From positions 287,700-351,699 of the forward strand of contig CACRXP010000153.1 in the NCBI GenBank assembly GCA_902702965.1: 64,000 bases of DNA, read 5' to 3'. The position numbers were made by a program, and so were the translations under genes. The stretch is from Spirometra erinaceieuropaei. Lineage: Eukaryota > Platyhelminthes > Cestoda > Diphyllobothriidea > Diphyllobothriidae. This document shows positions 45,340 through 58,639 of the stretch, piece by piece. How positions within the stretch are numbered: the first letter of the stretch is position 1; each line of letters begins with the position of its first letter. Below the pieces are notes generated by a model. The model saw only the letters and a program-made list of their open reading frames with translations, searched no databases and was not told the origin of the DNA.

Positions 45340-47260
45340 ACCGCTCTAAAGAATGAACTATTTCGCGCCCCCTCTTACCCCCTTACTTCTTGCTGTCTCC
45401 GGTATCCCTATGTCTTATTTTCCTTGTCCTTTCCTTACTCCCATCCTCTATTTGCATTAAACACGAACTGAAATCGATTCGTTTTGTCATATTAATGTCG
45501 CACACTTAAGTGGATACCATTTAAATATAGTGAATCGACCGGGATTTATTATGCGACTATTTGTTTTCAATAGTGTTTAACTAGTTTCAATGGCAGAGAA
45601 CATTAGGGGAACCTGCCGTATTGTTTTATAACTGCGCAATCATCATTGCCTCGGCGTCTACACACAGTACTTAATGGCTGTCTTGTTTCAAGTCGATTTG
45701 GAGATAAAGACAGCTTTTCGATAATTTCGCTGCGAAACCTATGTCACTTATTTATTGTGGACTGAATTTGTTACGATTTCATATCCTAGAGCATATGGAA
45801 TTCATCGATTTCTTGCGTGTATGTTGCTCTTCGTGTATTGAATTCATTATAACCAATGACATTCTGCGCTAACAACCATAATAATTTAGGTGTTAAAATA
45901 AAGTGCAAATGGCTTTCGGTATTCGGACTTGCCAGCAGAATAGACTTTAAGCATATAGAAATCCAAGCTTGCGAAAATCAGATGTCAATATATAAAACGT
46001 CTTTGTTTATCCTTTTTGCGAAACAGTCGGCTCCGATTCTTTGATTGTTAAACCATACCTATGGTTACTGAAGGCATTCCTTGTAGTTAACATCCAACGA
46101 ACCCCACCTCAGTAATGAATAGAAGTCAGCAGACGGCATACCTAACAAGCCTTATAAAGTGGGGTTGACGGTTTCATAAGCGCATATGCTGGCATTTGTA
46201 TGAAAACTGCAAAATTCAACAGAGGACAGTCGAATCCTATTGGGAGTGTTGAATTCCCTTCTCCAATAAGTGATATCGAGGGTCGCCTTTAATGACAAGG
46301 CGGGTAAAATAAAGTCAAAATATCTGATCTTCCTCCATAAGTTTTTAAATTTTTTCGGGAGTCGTTCCTAAGAAATGTTTGTGCAATTCATAATAATTGT
46401 TATGTTGTGCCATTTAGTAGTAAGTAATAATAAAATACGAAAACATCTCGCTTTAACTATCTTACTTGGTGTTTGATATGTATTTTGACATCCGGAAATT
46501 GTGATCGGCATGTGTAATGTAGGTATTTTGCGGGTGCTACATCCCGTAAGAATGTGCAATCGAAGTTTAGGGATGTCCTGTTTATGAGCACATTGAGTTT
46601 TGAACGCGAATTATCTGCCAGGGAAATTTTTTTCAAAGCCATAACGACAGTCCTGACGTGCCAGATATTCGGCAACTTCATCGAGAATAATATCTTCGTC
46701 ATTTCTAGGACATTTCGGTATTTCTGAGGATAAAAGCGACTTTTAATTTTTCACTCAAGCTTTTAATATGTAATCATGTTGACGTAAACGACTGTTGTTA
46801 AATGAATATTTCAGGATTCACTATTATGCAGTAATTGAATTTTAAGCAATCACTTTAGTAAAGGTAATAGCAAAGTCAAAGTATTTGCCCAATTCCTTAT
46901 AATATATTTTTAATGCGTTTTGAAACTATATTAGTCTTCAAAATAACTATTACTCTTTAGGAAGAAACCACATTTTGCACAATGAAACAAAATGAGAACA
47001 GCTATCAGAAGTTCCATTTTTGTCAGACCAGTGCAAAATCACTACTTATATACTACAGCAGTTTCAGTAACCAACCACGGAGGCAGTCGAACTGCCGCAC
47101 TAGCATTGATTACCCGTAGACATGTGAACTGACACGCGTCGCCAGACAGCACATAACTGCTCATAGAAAATGGCTTTGGAATGACTAAAGCGCAAGGTTG
47201 TTTGACCGAGTTCTAAGGTCCCCAAAGTAATGAGGGCAAGCACGCATGATGCTTTGATCG
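45340..47260. repeat. left arm of a 1.9 kb inverted duplication
   Basis: Reverse complement of about 55,400-57,310. The match covers a polypyrimidine stretch with CCCCCTCTTACCCCCTTAC (45,365), a 3' flank with AGACGTTTTATATATTGACATC when reversed, the whole three-exon family gene, and about 240 bases upstream of its start. The arms are about 8 kb apart. Confidence 0.75.
46065..47017 (-). pseudogene. secreted four-cysteine family, three-exon copy with lesions
   Basis: Exons on the minus strand: 47,017-46,954, 46,723-46,466 and 46,367-46,065. Exon 1 encodes the signal-like MELLIAVLILFHCAKCGFFLK and ends A|GTAATAG (phase 1). Exon 2 starts IPKCPRNDEDI and has DEVAEYLAR; a frame change in an A run near GFEKN follows, after which SRSKLNVL, DCTFLRDV and YTCRSQF are read in another frame up to HQ|GTAAGA. 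Exon 3 reads LSLKATLDITYWRRE, RIRLSSVEFC, then TAA at 46,154-46,152, with the homologous C-terminus ADFYSLLRWGSL and KECLQ after it. A TATATAAG lies about 40 bases before the ATG. Nearest relative: the 55.6 kb copy. Confidence 0.75.
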
Positions 47261-50200
47261 CTGGGTTTCTAATATTTAAACAAAAAAACCCGCATTCGCA
47301 GGTCATTAAACACTTATGAGAAAAGAATTCCGGTGCTTACCTTGTTTAGTTGCCGTGGACGAAAGTTCCAGAATTTATGTTGTGCATTCTACTAGATTTG
47401 CGCATGGTAATAAAGCAATTGATGCTGGTTAATGCTGTCGGGCAGTTAACCGGTTTTCTTGTGTAGTTAAGCTACACATCAGTCTAGATCCCTTCGAGGA
47501 CAGAGGGTAGAGTTACTGTCGACGAAGAAAACGCCGTAGCATGAACTACCCCTATTTGAAATTGTATCAGATGGTGCGTTCGGGCAGAAATTAGAGACAT
47601 GTGGCAAATAAGGCTCTTTCCCAGCGGTCATGTCTTTTTCACGCTTTCTAGCAAGGACACGTATAATTGCTTCTATAATGAAGTGTATGATTTCCCAGCA
47701 TTTGTATGAGAATGCGCTTGCCAGACTTCTTCTCTGCGGTGTGATGTGTTGTGCATGTCAGATGACTGTGCATTTCAAAATGGAAGACAACTTTGTCTAT
47801 GTGGAAGATGACACCAATTAACCTGCGCAATCTGCCAATCATATGTCCTACACTCCGATTTAATTTATAGGCATTAGAGAACAAGCAGAAAAGTGAACAG
47901 TATTATCCTGCGTGCTTACACACATATGCACATCGAATATTCTGGTTTAACTTGGGAACGATGCGACTACGGTGGGACGGTAGCCTGGCTTCAAATAAGA
48001 GTTTGGTGGGAATTCGGTGTCGTGTGTAGTAATTACCATATGCACGGTACGATGTCCTCGATCCCCCTTATACTCAGTACCCACCAAATAAGAGCCCTTA
48101 CCCCTTTGACAGAAATCATAAGAAATAACAGTCACATAGACAGATGTTGCAAGTTAAAGATAAGAGTCTACCTGCAGAATGGAATCAGGAGGAAGGATGA
48201 GGGTTTACTTAAACAAGACCACCGTTTGCCCTGCATTTCCGGACGATGTTCTTATCAAACACAGGAGTTACCGACACGAAGTGCCAAACACACAATGCCT
48301 CTCTTTTTCGACTTATGACATAAACTTAAAACGTCGGAGTTATATTTTTTATGACATTACTTCTCTCCCAAAAAATTCTCCCTGTCATCCGGCAACCTCA
48401 AATATTTGATGACCAACAAGACATTCTGATTTACTTCCGCCATGTTATTATACTTCATATGTATTTCTCAATACATTAGGTCAACACTCCGAGGTCAATC
48501 AGGCTTTAGACGTGAACCCTGCATTTGGTCAGGGTCAACTTACTGTTCGAGTGATATTTGTAGGCTAGGTGACCATTGTGCAAGTCTGTCAAAATATACC
48601 CATTAGCTTCGACGCATCACCTGAAAACGTAAGCAGGCCACCTCGGATGCTGCATAAAAGGAATGCCACATTTGTTACAAGTATGCTTGCATTTTCCCCC
48701 AATTTGATCCCTGTAAGTAGTCCAATGTCATTGAAGTCGCATCTTGCCATCTCAGATGGAAAACTTACTGTTGTATTCTCTGAATTACGGCGTTTTCTAA
48801 ATGCAACATGCGTACTAGTGAGTATCCCCGCATGTTTGCCTACGTTCGGCAGTTAGAGACCAATCATTTTTGATAGCACGCGAAACCACCGTGAAAGAAA
48901 TTGCTATACCTAAAAGAACATTATATTCCTATTATTGCAATCGCACCCTGCCTTACCGCATGGTATAATATGCGCGCGTTTAATAGGTACCATCAGTGTA
49001 GATAAAGGTGGACAAAAAGTGAAACACCATAGGTTAAGTTGTGCTCCTTTTAAAAAAATGGACCTACTGGGATAACATTTTTATATGAAACCATAATTGC
49101 AGGGCAGAAAATAGTTGCGAAACACAGCAGGTCTAGTGGATCAAGAGCATGGCAGTTTTGTAAGCCCTAATACTTTTGATGTAACGGATGCTTAAAATAA
49201 TAAGAATGATGGGAGACACAAATAAATGTATACGACAGGTTCAAAAATAGTATCTATTAAACAAAAAACGTTTAGGATTATCAAGCATGGGAATCTAATC
49301 GCTGCCAAACACGAACCAATGTGGATTAACTCTTTTGGGAATCGGAAGTCCTAGTAGCTAAAATCAAAGTAATAGTGTGTATAACTCACTAAAAAGTTAT
49401 ATCCGCCTTTTTTTAATGACAATTCCTCCGGCAAAATATAAAATAAAACATACTGACTGCGGCCTGAAAAAATGAAAAGGGGATTTCCGGGAAGTATTCC
49501 TTCTATTAACGCCTGTGCGCCCCAAAATTGTTAGTCAAACAGTTAAGCAAGATAAAATAAAATTTTGCAAATTTGCAGCAATCTTATCGGATCATTTCTG
49601 TCATTGAATATGTCTAAATATCCTCTGGATCAGTGGAGTAAAAAATTAAGCATAATTTGTTCTAAATCTTTTTTACAATCGGTATGCTGCCACTATAGTT
49701 GATGAGTGTCTGGTTATTGCAACTGTAACATTCCTGTTGATTTTATAGGCCCAAAGCCCGAGAAAACAATATGCCAGCTTGTATCGGAGAGTAACCTACA
49801 AATCATGCTTGTGCGAAACGATCAGCCATTGTGAAACACGCTAGGTACATCTTATAGCACCAAGGTTACCAATAACGTTGAGCACCGGATTTGCTAAGCA
49901 GGCCGGGCGGATGTCTGACTGCAACCTTACGTATATGATTGTTTTGACTTCAACTTGGCACGAATTTGAATACGTGCAGAAGGCGGATATGGACGACTTA
50001 CACTTGCCAAGCCAAGATATTCCGGCACTCTCACATAAGCTGTCCTCAGTACTGTTTTATGCCTGAATTTCACCGTCCTGTAGTTCTTCACTTATTCGAC
50101 ACGTTATTTTCCCGTACTATGTAAGGACCAGCACTGTCAACATCCATCCAAAGATCGTCTATGACACAAAGATTCAGGGCATGGCATCGTCAACGGCACG

Positions 50201-53200
50201 AGACAATTTTTTTATTCACGAATTTCGTTTTTTGTGCAAATCCTTTAGGATCGGAAATAGTTTTACTTTTTGTGGCTGTCTGCTAGAAGACGTTTGCAAT
50301 TTTCAGACACTTCCATCGGCAGATAAACTGAATGCTGAATTGGAGCATTGGACAAACCTACCCACAAAATCTACTCTGAACAGACGCGTCCCGAATTCCT
50401 CCGACGCCTTTTGCTAATTTGTTTCATAATGATAGCGAAGTTAAGAGAGTAACACTTAGTTTCATAGGCCCCACTGGGGATAGTTGTCTGTGCAAAAGCC
50501 AATCATACATTCAGGCACCAAGACAATTTGGACCCCCTTGTGCTTTCTGAATGACTAAAATTTTCTTTCATTCAAAGGATACGTCTGACCACCAAATGAA
50601 ACCCGTGGCGATCGTAAACCGTATACTATGTCTTCGACACTGAGACGTAAAATTGTTTCCTCGTCTAGGGGGGCAAAAATTCGAACTTAGGTTTGGTGCC
50701 ACTTCAAAGCGGCACAATAGTAATCTTTGCCGACATGATAGACAGGCTGATCTATATATGCGTCAGCAAGGAAAATTGTTTATGTTCGCATCTTCAAACA
50801 TACGCCAGTTATCGGAACGTCCCCAATCTCCTCTGGCTTTTCTTACCTAAAAATATTATTTCTACGATAAAGATAATATTTTTTTGCGTTTTATTTGCGA
50901 TTCTACTAAACTTGAATCGTTCATTCCTAAATGGATAACTTCGGTGATACAATTGGGTTCACTTTAGTGTAATTACAGCCAAGCAATTACAAGCCATTCA
51001 AATTGGCGGTCAAGATTCCAATCATAACACCTTTATCCCGGAGACCTAGGTCGGTCACTGAAATTTTGTAAATCAACGGTATCCATTTTAACCCAAAACG
51101 GGGCATACCAATTTATAAATCTCTGGCCCCATTGCACATTTTGCGTTCAATCTTAATTAGTTGCTATCAAAAACAACCACTTATACTTGTTACCCGAGAA
51201 ACGCCATAACTGGTCATGATTTGGATGTCCCCAAATTTTTTCGATCAATGTTTATAGAAATTCAGTATGCGGGTTGTCACCAGCGTGCAAGCGGTAGACC
51301 GGATGATAACTTGTAAACATGAGTAAGCTAACGTTAGATTTCTATATCTTTACGAATTTTATCATTTACATTAAGCCACATCTTCCCATTGTACTCACTA
51401 TCTCGTCAACAGTTTCTATTTGAGGCAGCTATTCATAGATTCCTTGCATACTGAACCAGAATTTTATTTTAAAAAAACAAAAGTTGAATGTAGCACTAGT
51501 TATTATAACGCAGTGGAAACTGCCCCAAATCAAAGCCCAATTTTTAGACATGGAAGTGCACGGTTATTATTGTTCACTCCACACGAGTTGTGAATTTCGA
51601 AATTATATATCTAAGAAATATAATGGGCTTTGCAAAGTAGAATTGGTATGCATTCCGAGAGGATATGATGTATAGGAAAGAGGTTCTTCGGAAAAAAATC
51701 AAGTTGTTTACGTGCATTTTCGAACTGGTGACACCAACCCGTCGTCAGACGGAATGAAGAGAAAACAGAAAGTGAGACAGTCACACTAGAATAGTTAACG
51801 CGAAAGGGCAAACACTGATTGGTGGACCATTAGTGTGTGAGGAGGGATGCGGGTAGGGAGTCATGCTGGAAGAACCTCTTTCCTTTTCATACAAAGCTTT
51901 ATTTAATTTGGAGGCTTTCCAGGTCAGCGTTGTTAATATGACATGCAAAAATAAATAGTGTACGTGAACTTCAGATTTGCACAGTTCTGATTTGAACACC
52001 TAAAATTAGGTGACTTTCAGTATGATAGACAGGAAATATAGCCATTTTTACAGTTCAACATACGCAAAAGTCTAACTTCAATCCAATACACTTAATGGGC
52101 GTTGTTATACCAAAGAGGTCAGGTTAGCAAACGCCACGAATGCAATTCCCTTGATCCAGTGAGCACGGAAGTTTCTTCGGATATCAAACAGCCACTTGCG
52201 AAGCACTACTTGGAATCTATTCGATCTTTGCTGACATTCCTATGGAAACGTGGGCGATGACGCAGTAGGCAACCACACTTAAGCAACAAAAACCAAGTCT
52301 TCATGCCATATTACGCCCTCGCCTCTTTTATAATCAACGGTTCCGTGTCCTTGTAACTAAGGCAACTGTGATCAATCTTTTTGATTAAATAATTATGAAA
52401 ATTACAAAATGTTCAACTATCGCTTTCACTGTCAGATATCATGCTATAAACATTATTCCTGGACAACCGAGTTCCTGGCAAATTAACGGTTTTGCAAGTA
52501 GCTGTACAGAAATTAAGCTACAGCACACAATATACCACCTCAACATAATCTCGCGCTCTCCTTTGCGCTGTCCGGCTCCAATCTTAAAACTCGTATTTCG
52601 CGATGACCTGCTTTAATTCCTTGGGTATGGTCGTATACTGTGTTGTTGTCAAAACGTGATAGGAAATTAAAGCAATGCATACTATGGAAACTAGAAAACG
52701 TCCTTTCTATAATAAACACTTCATAAACTCACGGCAAATACAATATTCACAATGCTACGTTGGCTTATATTGACACTGACATTAAGTGAAGTCAGACAGG
52801 TGCTTTACCATCCGTATCGGTTTAACGTTCAACAATACAACATCTAGTAGTTGAATTATCACGACTACTATAATTAAAATTACGTAAATAACTTCATTTG
52901 TAGAAAGAGCGATTGAGAAGTTGTGAATGTTAAAACACAAATTATGCATTCATTCGCATCATGAAATGCTTAGTGTTCGTAGCGTTATCAATCACAAATG
53001 ACATTTCGTCGGTGATCCTGAAAATCCATGCTTGAAAACAAACAGAAGTCATCTACTAATATTTTTACCATTTCTATTAAATCGGAGTCGACAGGCTCAT
53101 AAGAAATGATGGTTGGAGGCGACGGTATGAGAAAACGAGGTTAACGAAGCTTTGAAGATTGTAGGTGTGGAAATTGCTCCGGGTTGTCTATAGGGACAAG

Positions 53201-54312
53201 ACTGACTTTCTGAACCATTTGGCCGTCACACCTGCTCTTGTTAGTAGACGTTTACGCAGGGATCAAATATTAGCTCCTAAGAATGTTTTAAGTGGCACAT
53301 TAGTAGCTTAGGTGGTCGACACAATTTTGGAGCTTGAAAATGCGTGCAAAATGATGCTAGTTATGCTTTAAATTTCGTCTTCATTTTGTTTTTCTTTGCA
53401 TTACCGCATGTATAAGCATCGTTTTAGAAGACTGCTTGTGATTTTTAAGATCACACTACTAAGCGAATATATGTTTGCAACGGCAGAGGCGAGAGCCATA
53501 AGTTTGTGAACTTCAGTTTTATGCGTCCAAGAGAGTTGCGGACAAGTTGTATGCCTATCTTTTCAAATGAAGATTAACTGCCTGCAATTCTCCAAGCTCT
53601 CCTTCCGTTCCCCTAACTTATCGCAACCTTTCATTTCCCGCTGCCTCCACTCCATAAATTATCGCTTCGCACCAGTATGAGAATACTGAAGGAAATCATT
53701 TACTTTTGATCATCACACGTTTTACATTTAAATCGCATCCATAGTGCAACGGAGATTTTTCTTGGCCGCGTAATTTTAATTAGCTTGTAGTTGTTGCCAA
53801 AAGGTGGTAAAACAAAATGGGGACCTAATGCCTTGTCTAATGACCACCGAACTCTAACCGCCTCCTTAAAATTCATACATACTTTGGGGTTTACGAACAT
53901 CTAATACTGTTACTCTATCTGCAATCGTGTTCGAAATTAGGGGCAGCACACTGAATATGTGTCCGCAAATCCCCTAAGACTAACTTGTTCCGTGGTGAGT
54001 TTTAACATCCGGATACCCTACAGCGCGTCCACTTGTTCAGTGACAGTTAAACGCTTAAATTTAAAAGGTTCCATCCATTACGCCTTGAGAGGTTTTATAT
54101 TAGACCTACCAATGACTCATTCATACAGATATATTTTATATCAATAGCGTTTGGAAGACTGCCTCGCAAACGGATCAGACGTAATGCATATGAAATTCAT
54201 ACGCTAAAAGCGATACATGCAGAAGTTAGATCTCAACATACAGAATGTTATGGTATATGTTTATTGCAAAATAATCGGCCTCTTACCTTCGACTGCTTTT
54301 CTACCCTCATAT
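47261..54312. other. no recognisable feature
   Basis: Seven kilobases with no supported gene. The largest frame (141 codons on plus, 47,893-48,318) has no family resemblance. At 51,640-51,850 a stretch (TATGCATTCCGAGAGG, then TTCTTCGGAAAAAA and AGACAGTCACACT) weakly matches 58,290-58,385, suggesting an unclassified dispersed repeat. Confidence 0.4.
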
Positions 54313-54400
54313 TTATTGAAGACATTATTTGTAATCAGCAGCCAGCAGATCGCTTTTGAGAATCGAGTAAACGTCGGCGGAAGGTATCTTTATTAATCCT
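54313..54400 (-). pseudogene. secreted four-cysteine family, C-terminal fragment
   Basis: The minus strand reads PSADVYSILKSDLLAADYK, a stop, then CLQ and a stop. This corresponds to the last 25 codons of exon 3 (ADFYSLLRWGSLDVNYKECLQ region of the 46 kb copy). The flank between 54,150 and 54,310 also resembles the 3' flank of the 4.6 kb copy. Exon 2 and the rest of exon 3 are not recognisable. Confidence 0.55.
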
Positions 54401-55399
54401 AATAAAACGTGATCTAATTATTTTTTACCGCGTACAGTAGCATTTGCAGGTCCCTTGACTAACTTACGGCCTACGTTTGGTAATTTCGTGTAATTCTGAC
54501 AACTCATAAACATAATAAGATTAAATTGAAGACTACGATAATTGGTTGTAAAGTTGTGTGCACTTAACCTCAAAACCTCAAACAAATTGAGTTAAATGAA
54601 GCGGATGAAAACTAAAAAGACAGTCGTCATGCGCAACAGGAAACCGATACCCAAATTTTGTTATGGGAGTTTTGTTAACTCCATTGAACTTCAGGAGTCA
54701 CATTAGAGGTTTGGTTTCTTTGAAATTTATGCTTACGCCTGCTAATTTATGAAGAAGGAAATACCATCCTCCGTGTCACAACGTGTAGCTTTTAATACAT
54801 CAACCCCTAAGGCAGAAGAGGTGAGATCAAAACGCGATAAACGGCATGCGCTCTTGTTGGAACGACAGTAAGGGGCACTTAAAAACAATCAGTCATTAAC
54901 AATCCTACCCAGACGCAGACTGTCAGGAATCTAAGCACGCATTTAACACATGAATTCCGGCAATTAGACTATGCGAGTCTAAACATTCTTTGACTATTTT
55001 CGGCGATTTAGAATATGTATTTTAGAAGAATTAGCTATTTCTGATACTAATATTGTTAAGCCATAAACTTGGTTTTCCATCAAGTACGCATTCCTACATT
55101 GCATTGTGATGATAATAGGCCACTAAACATGTCTCTTAATACCGCAGTGGTATAGAGACCGAACAGTTTCTTGACGGATGGCAGTGCTTATTGTCGATTC
55201 AGTTGATTTACTTATGCCTGTGGAAGTAATCAGTACCAACTATTATATTATAATGTGTAATTCCAAAAGAATGCAGGACAACAATTCTGGAACGTTCATC
55301 TACGGCAACTAGACGTAGCTATCACCGGAATATCTTCTAATAAGTGCTTAATGACTTATGCATTCGGTTTTTTATTTTAAGTCATAGTAACCTGGGAAT
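54401..55399. other. no recognisable feature
   Basis: No supported gene or repeat. Confidence 0.45.
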
Positions 55400-57310
55400 G
55401 GAAGTATTTTTCGTGCTCCCAGTCATGACACTATGAACCTAGGAATGCGGACATACAGCCTTATGCTATGGTCATTTCAAAGCAACTTTCTATTAGCAGA
55501 TATGCGCTGTCTAGCGACGCCTGTCAGTCCACACGTCCTCGTGCGACCTATAATCCCGCGACAGTTTGACTGCCTCCGTGATTGCTTGCTTAAATTGTTA
55601 TAATAAATTAGTATTGAATCTGCATTGGTCTGACAAAAATGAAAATTCTGATCGTTGTTCTCACTTTGTCCCACTGTGCAGAATGCTGTTTTTTCATAAA
55701 GAGTAATAAGCACTTTACTGATTCACATGTTTTCTTAACCCGTGAGAAATATTACATATAGAATTGGACAAATATTTTGGCTTTGTATTCCCTTACTATA
55801 CGGAACGCTTCCTGTTTATTGACTGCACAGTTCTGATCCCTTAAATATTCTTTTCACAACAGTTAATTAATCTCGAAATGCTTACTTTTTAGCGGCTTTT
55901 GTAAAAACGTTCACAGTAACTTTTATCTTCAGAAATACCGAAATGTCCAAGAAATGACGAAGATATTATTCTCGACGAAGTCGCCGAATACCTGGCACGT
56001 CAGATCTACCGTCGTGGTTTTGAAAAAATAATGCCCCTGTCAAATAATTCACGTTCAAAACTCAAAGTGCTCATAAAGCGGCCATCCCTACATTTCTACT
56101 GCACATTCTCACTGGATGTAGCACCCGCGAAATACCTACAGTACACATGCCAGTCACAATTACCTGATGCCAAATGCATATCAAACACCATGTAAGATAG
56201 TAAAAATGAGCTGTTTTCGTATTTTATAACTACCTACTGGTAATTGTCACAACATAATAACTACTATGAACTTTCTTAAATTTATCTTAGGAACGACTCC
56301 CGAACATATTTAGAAATTTCTGGAGAAATATCGGATATTTTGACTTCATTCTACCAGGCTTGTCATTAAAGGCGACCCTCGATATCACTTATTGGAGGAG
56401 GGAATTCGACTCACCAAATAGGATTCGACTGTCCTCTGTTGAGTTTTGCAGTTCTCTTACAAATACTAATATATGCACTTATGAACCCCTCAATCCCACT
56501 TGATTAGGCCTGTTAGATATGCGGTCTGCTGACGTCTATTCATTGTTGAGGTGGGGTTTGCTGGAGGTGCATTACAAGGAATGCCTTCAGTAACCGTGGA
56601 CATGGTTAAGCAGGCAAAGATCAGGAGTCGACTGTTTTGTAATAAATATTAACAAAGACGTCTTTTATTTTGACATCTGCTTTCCGCAGGCTTGGATTTC
56701 TATATGCATTGTGCCTATCCCGCTGTCAATTTAGAATACCGAAAGCCATTTTATTGAGGTGTTAAACGGATAAAGATATCCGTTATAATAAATGGAATCC
56801 ACGAAGCGCAAGACGCACGAAATGAACCGATGAAATCCACATACCCTACGACACTCAATCGTAAAAATTCAGCTCATAGCAAATAAGCGCAGAAGGTTCG
56901 CCGAGAAACAGTCTGCGCGCTGTCCTTATTTTAAATTCAGCTTGAAAGTTGACGACCATTAAGCGCTGTTCGTAAACGACGAGATATTATTTGCTCCGAA
57001 AGGGTTGTGATTATTTAGCAGTTATGAAACAAGACGGCAGGTTTTCCGTATTTTCCCTGCCATTAAAGCTACTTAAACACTATTGAAAACAAATGTTCGC
57101 ATGATAAATTTCTGTCGACTCAGTATATTTAACTAGTACCCATTTGAATGCGAGGCATGAATACTACAAGACAAATCGATTAAGGTGTGTTTTAACAAGC
57201 AAGGTGAGTGTGGGAATACGGAGAGAGTGTGACAAATAAGGCATACGGGTTTCGGAGACAGTGAGGAGTATGGGGAGTTAGGGGGGCGTGAGATAGTTCA
57301 CGTACATAAC
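55400..57310. repeat. right arm of a 1.9 kb inverted duplication
   Basis: Counterpart of 45,340-47,260 in opposite orientation; it holds the plus-strand family copy and its flanks. Homology ends near GGGGGGCGTGAGATAGTTCA (57,283-57,302). Confidence 0.75.
55639..56593 (+). pseudogene. secreted four-cysteine family, three-exon copy with lesions
   Basis: Exons: 55,639-55,702, 55,933-56,191 and 56,291-56,593. Exon 1 encodes the signal-like MKILIVVLTLSHCAECCFFIK and ends A|GTAATAA (phase 1). Exon 2 reads IPKCPRNDEDIILDEVAEYL, then RSKLKVL, FYCTFSLDV and YTCQSQLPDA, after which a one-base deletion relative to the 46 kb copy shifts the frame before the donor at CAT|GTAAGA. Exon 3 reads LSLKATLDITYWRRE and RIRLSSVEFC, then a TGA at 56,501-56,503, with the homologous tail ADVYSLLRWGLLEVH and KECLQ behind it. 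If the TGA is the true end, the last cysteine is lost. A TATAATAA lies about 40 bases before the ATG. Confidence 0.75.
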
Positions 57311-57659
57311 CGATCATTCGCGACCATTTAAACCACAACACTGCATTGGAAACGCCCTCTGGAAATAAACATCCTTAGCATTTTAAGAAATTTTGAATAG
57401 ATCGGATAATATTTGAAAGTCATTTGTACTACGCTTGCTCGCAACTTAGAAACGTTTATTTATTAAGTCATGTATGATGTTTTGAAATTGAAGAAAAGTA
57501 ACCACGCAGCGTTGGACATAGCCTGCATTGGCATACTCAATCGAGACGTTTATACATACTTAAACGTCGAATTATCGCTCTGTTAGCATTCTCCCCAGAT
57601 ACTCCATTCGCTGATAACCCTAGCAAAAAATAAAGTTTGAATATATGTGTTACTTTCAG

Positions 57660-58099
57660 GAATTTCCAAGTGTCCGCGCATCGGCTACGAAATTATTATT
57701 GAACATGTTGCTAAATTCTTGCTGCAACGAGCAAACTACTACTGGTTCAAGAAAATGTTGCTGAACAAAAGTAAACTTTTAATATGCAAAATGACATGCC
57801 AGTTTCCATATCTACCTTCTAATTGCACACTGTTACGAGGCGTAGCGCTTGAGAACTTTCGGAAATGTGCATGTATGTCTACTATACCCGACGTCAGGGT
57901 TATGAGAATCAAGTCGGTTAGAGCTCGAAAAAAAATAGAAATCTCTTCTCTGGAGATGTAAAGCAGTCCGTACGAACTCGTTGACTCCGATTTATTAAAC
58001 TTGATGAATATGAGCGAGTGCGACTTCTACGTGTTCCTCAAACAAGGTTTTCGAAAGACCCCCTTTACAGACTGTCATCAAAGCTTATTGGCGTTATGA
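57660..58099 (+). pseudogene. secreted four-cysteine family, exon 2 plus exon 3 end
   Basis: Exon 2 (57,660-57,916) is open, has the same 257-base length as in the intact gene, a good acceptor (TTACTTTCAG|GA) and the donor TCG|GTTAGA. It reads SKCPRIGYEII, EHVAKFLLQRAN, LPSNCTLLRG and CACMSTI, closest to the 32.8 kb copy. Intron 2 and the first half of exon 3 are deleted: only 45 bases separate the donor from SSPYELVD, ECDFYVFLKQGFRK and TDCHQ (57,962-58,099). No acceptor is left, so it could only be read through. No signal exon was found upstream. Confidence 0.7.
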
Positions 58100-58639
58100 A
58101 ACGCAATCGGGTTCCAAAGAGTAAAGTTTGCAATTTTTACAAATGAATGTGTTTTCCAATTACGTCTTCCACATCTTCGTTCTACAACTCTATTTAATTA
58201 ATATTTTCGAAACGGAAGCACTGTTCGGAATGTCGGTGGAGATTTCATAAGTTAGGCAACCTACTGTATACATATGAATGACTAATTTAGTATGCATTCC
58301 GAGGTGGTACGAAAGGAGGAAGTTCGTCGGAAAAAAGACTTTTACCCTTGTTCAGACGCAGTAAATAATGAGATTGTCACACTGATGGTTGAGGACGAAG
58401 ACAGGAAGATAAGCAGCCGACCTTGCGAGTGGGAGGTGTGCCTCGCATTGTGATGGATGTGCGAGGTGGCGAAGGTACTATGTGACCCAGCTGTGTCTCA
58501 GCGTGTTGGGGGGAGGGGGGAGGAGGACAGGGATGGAGGAATGGCGCGTCGGCGTAATCATGTATGTCCGATGTTTGTAGCCTGAGATTATGAGTAATGT
58601 TGCTGACGCACTTGCTCCCTATTAGTAGGCGTGCTTATA
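58100..58639. other. foldback-arm fragment and G-rich stretch
   Basis: 58,186-58,270 matches the end of the foldback arms (TTAATTAATATTTTCGAAACGG, then GGAATGTCGGTGGAG). 58,430-58,560 is purine-rich with a run of G, and may be the 5' part of the LINE fragment that follows. No gene is seen. Confidence 0.45.

Noticed and set aside
47893..48318. 141-codon plus-strand frame
   Set aside because: No family resemblance, no signal or membrane segment, no repeat support.
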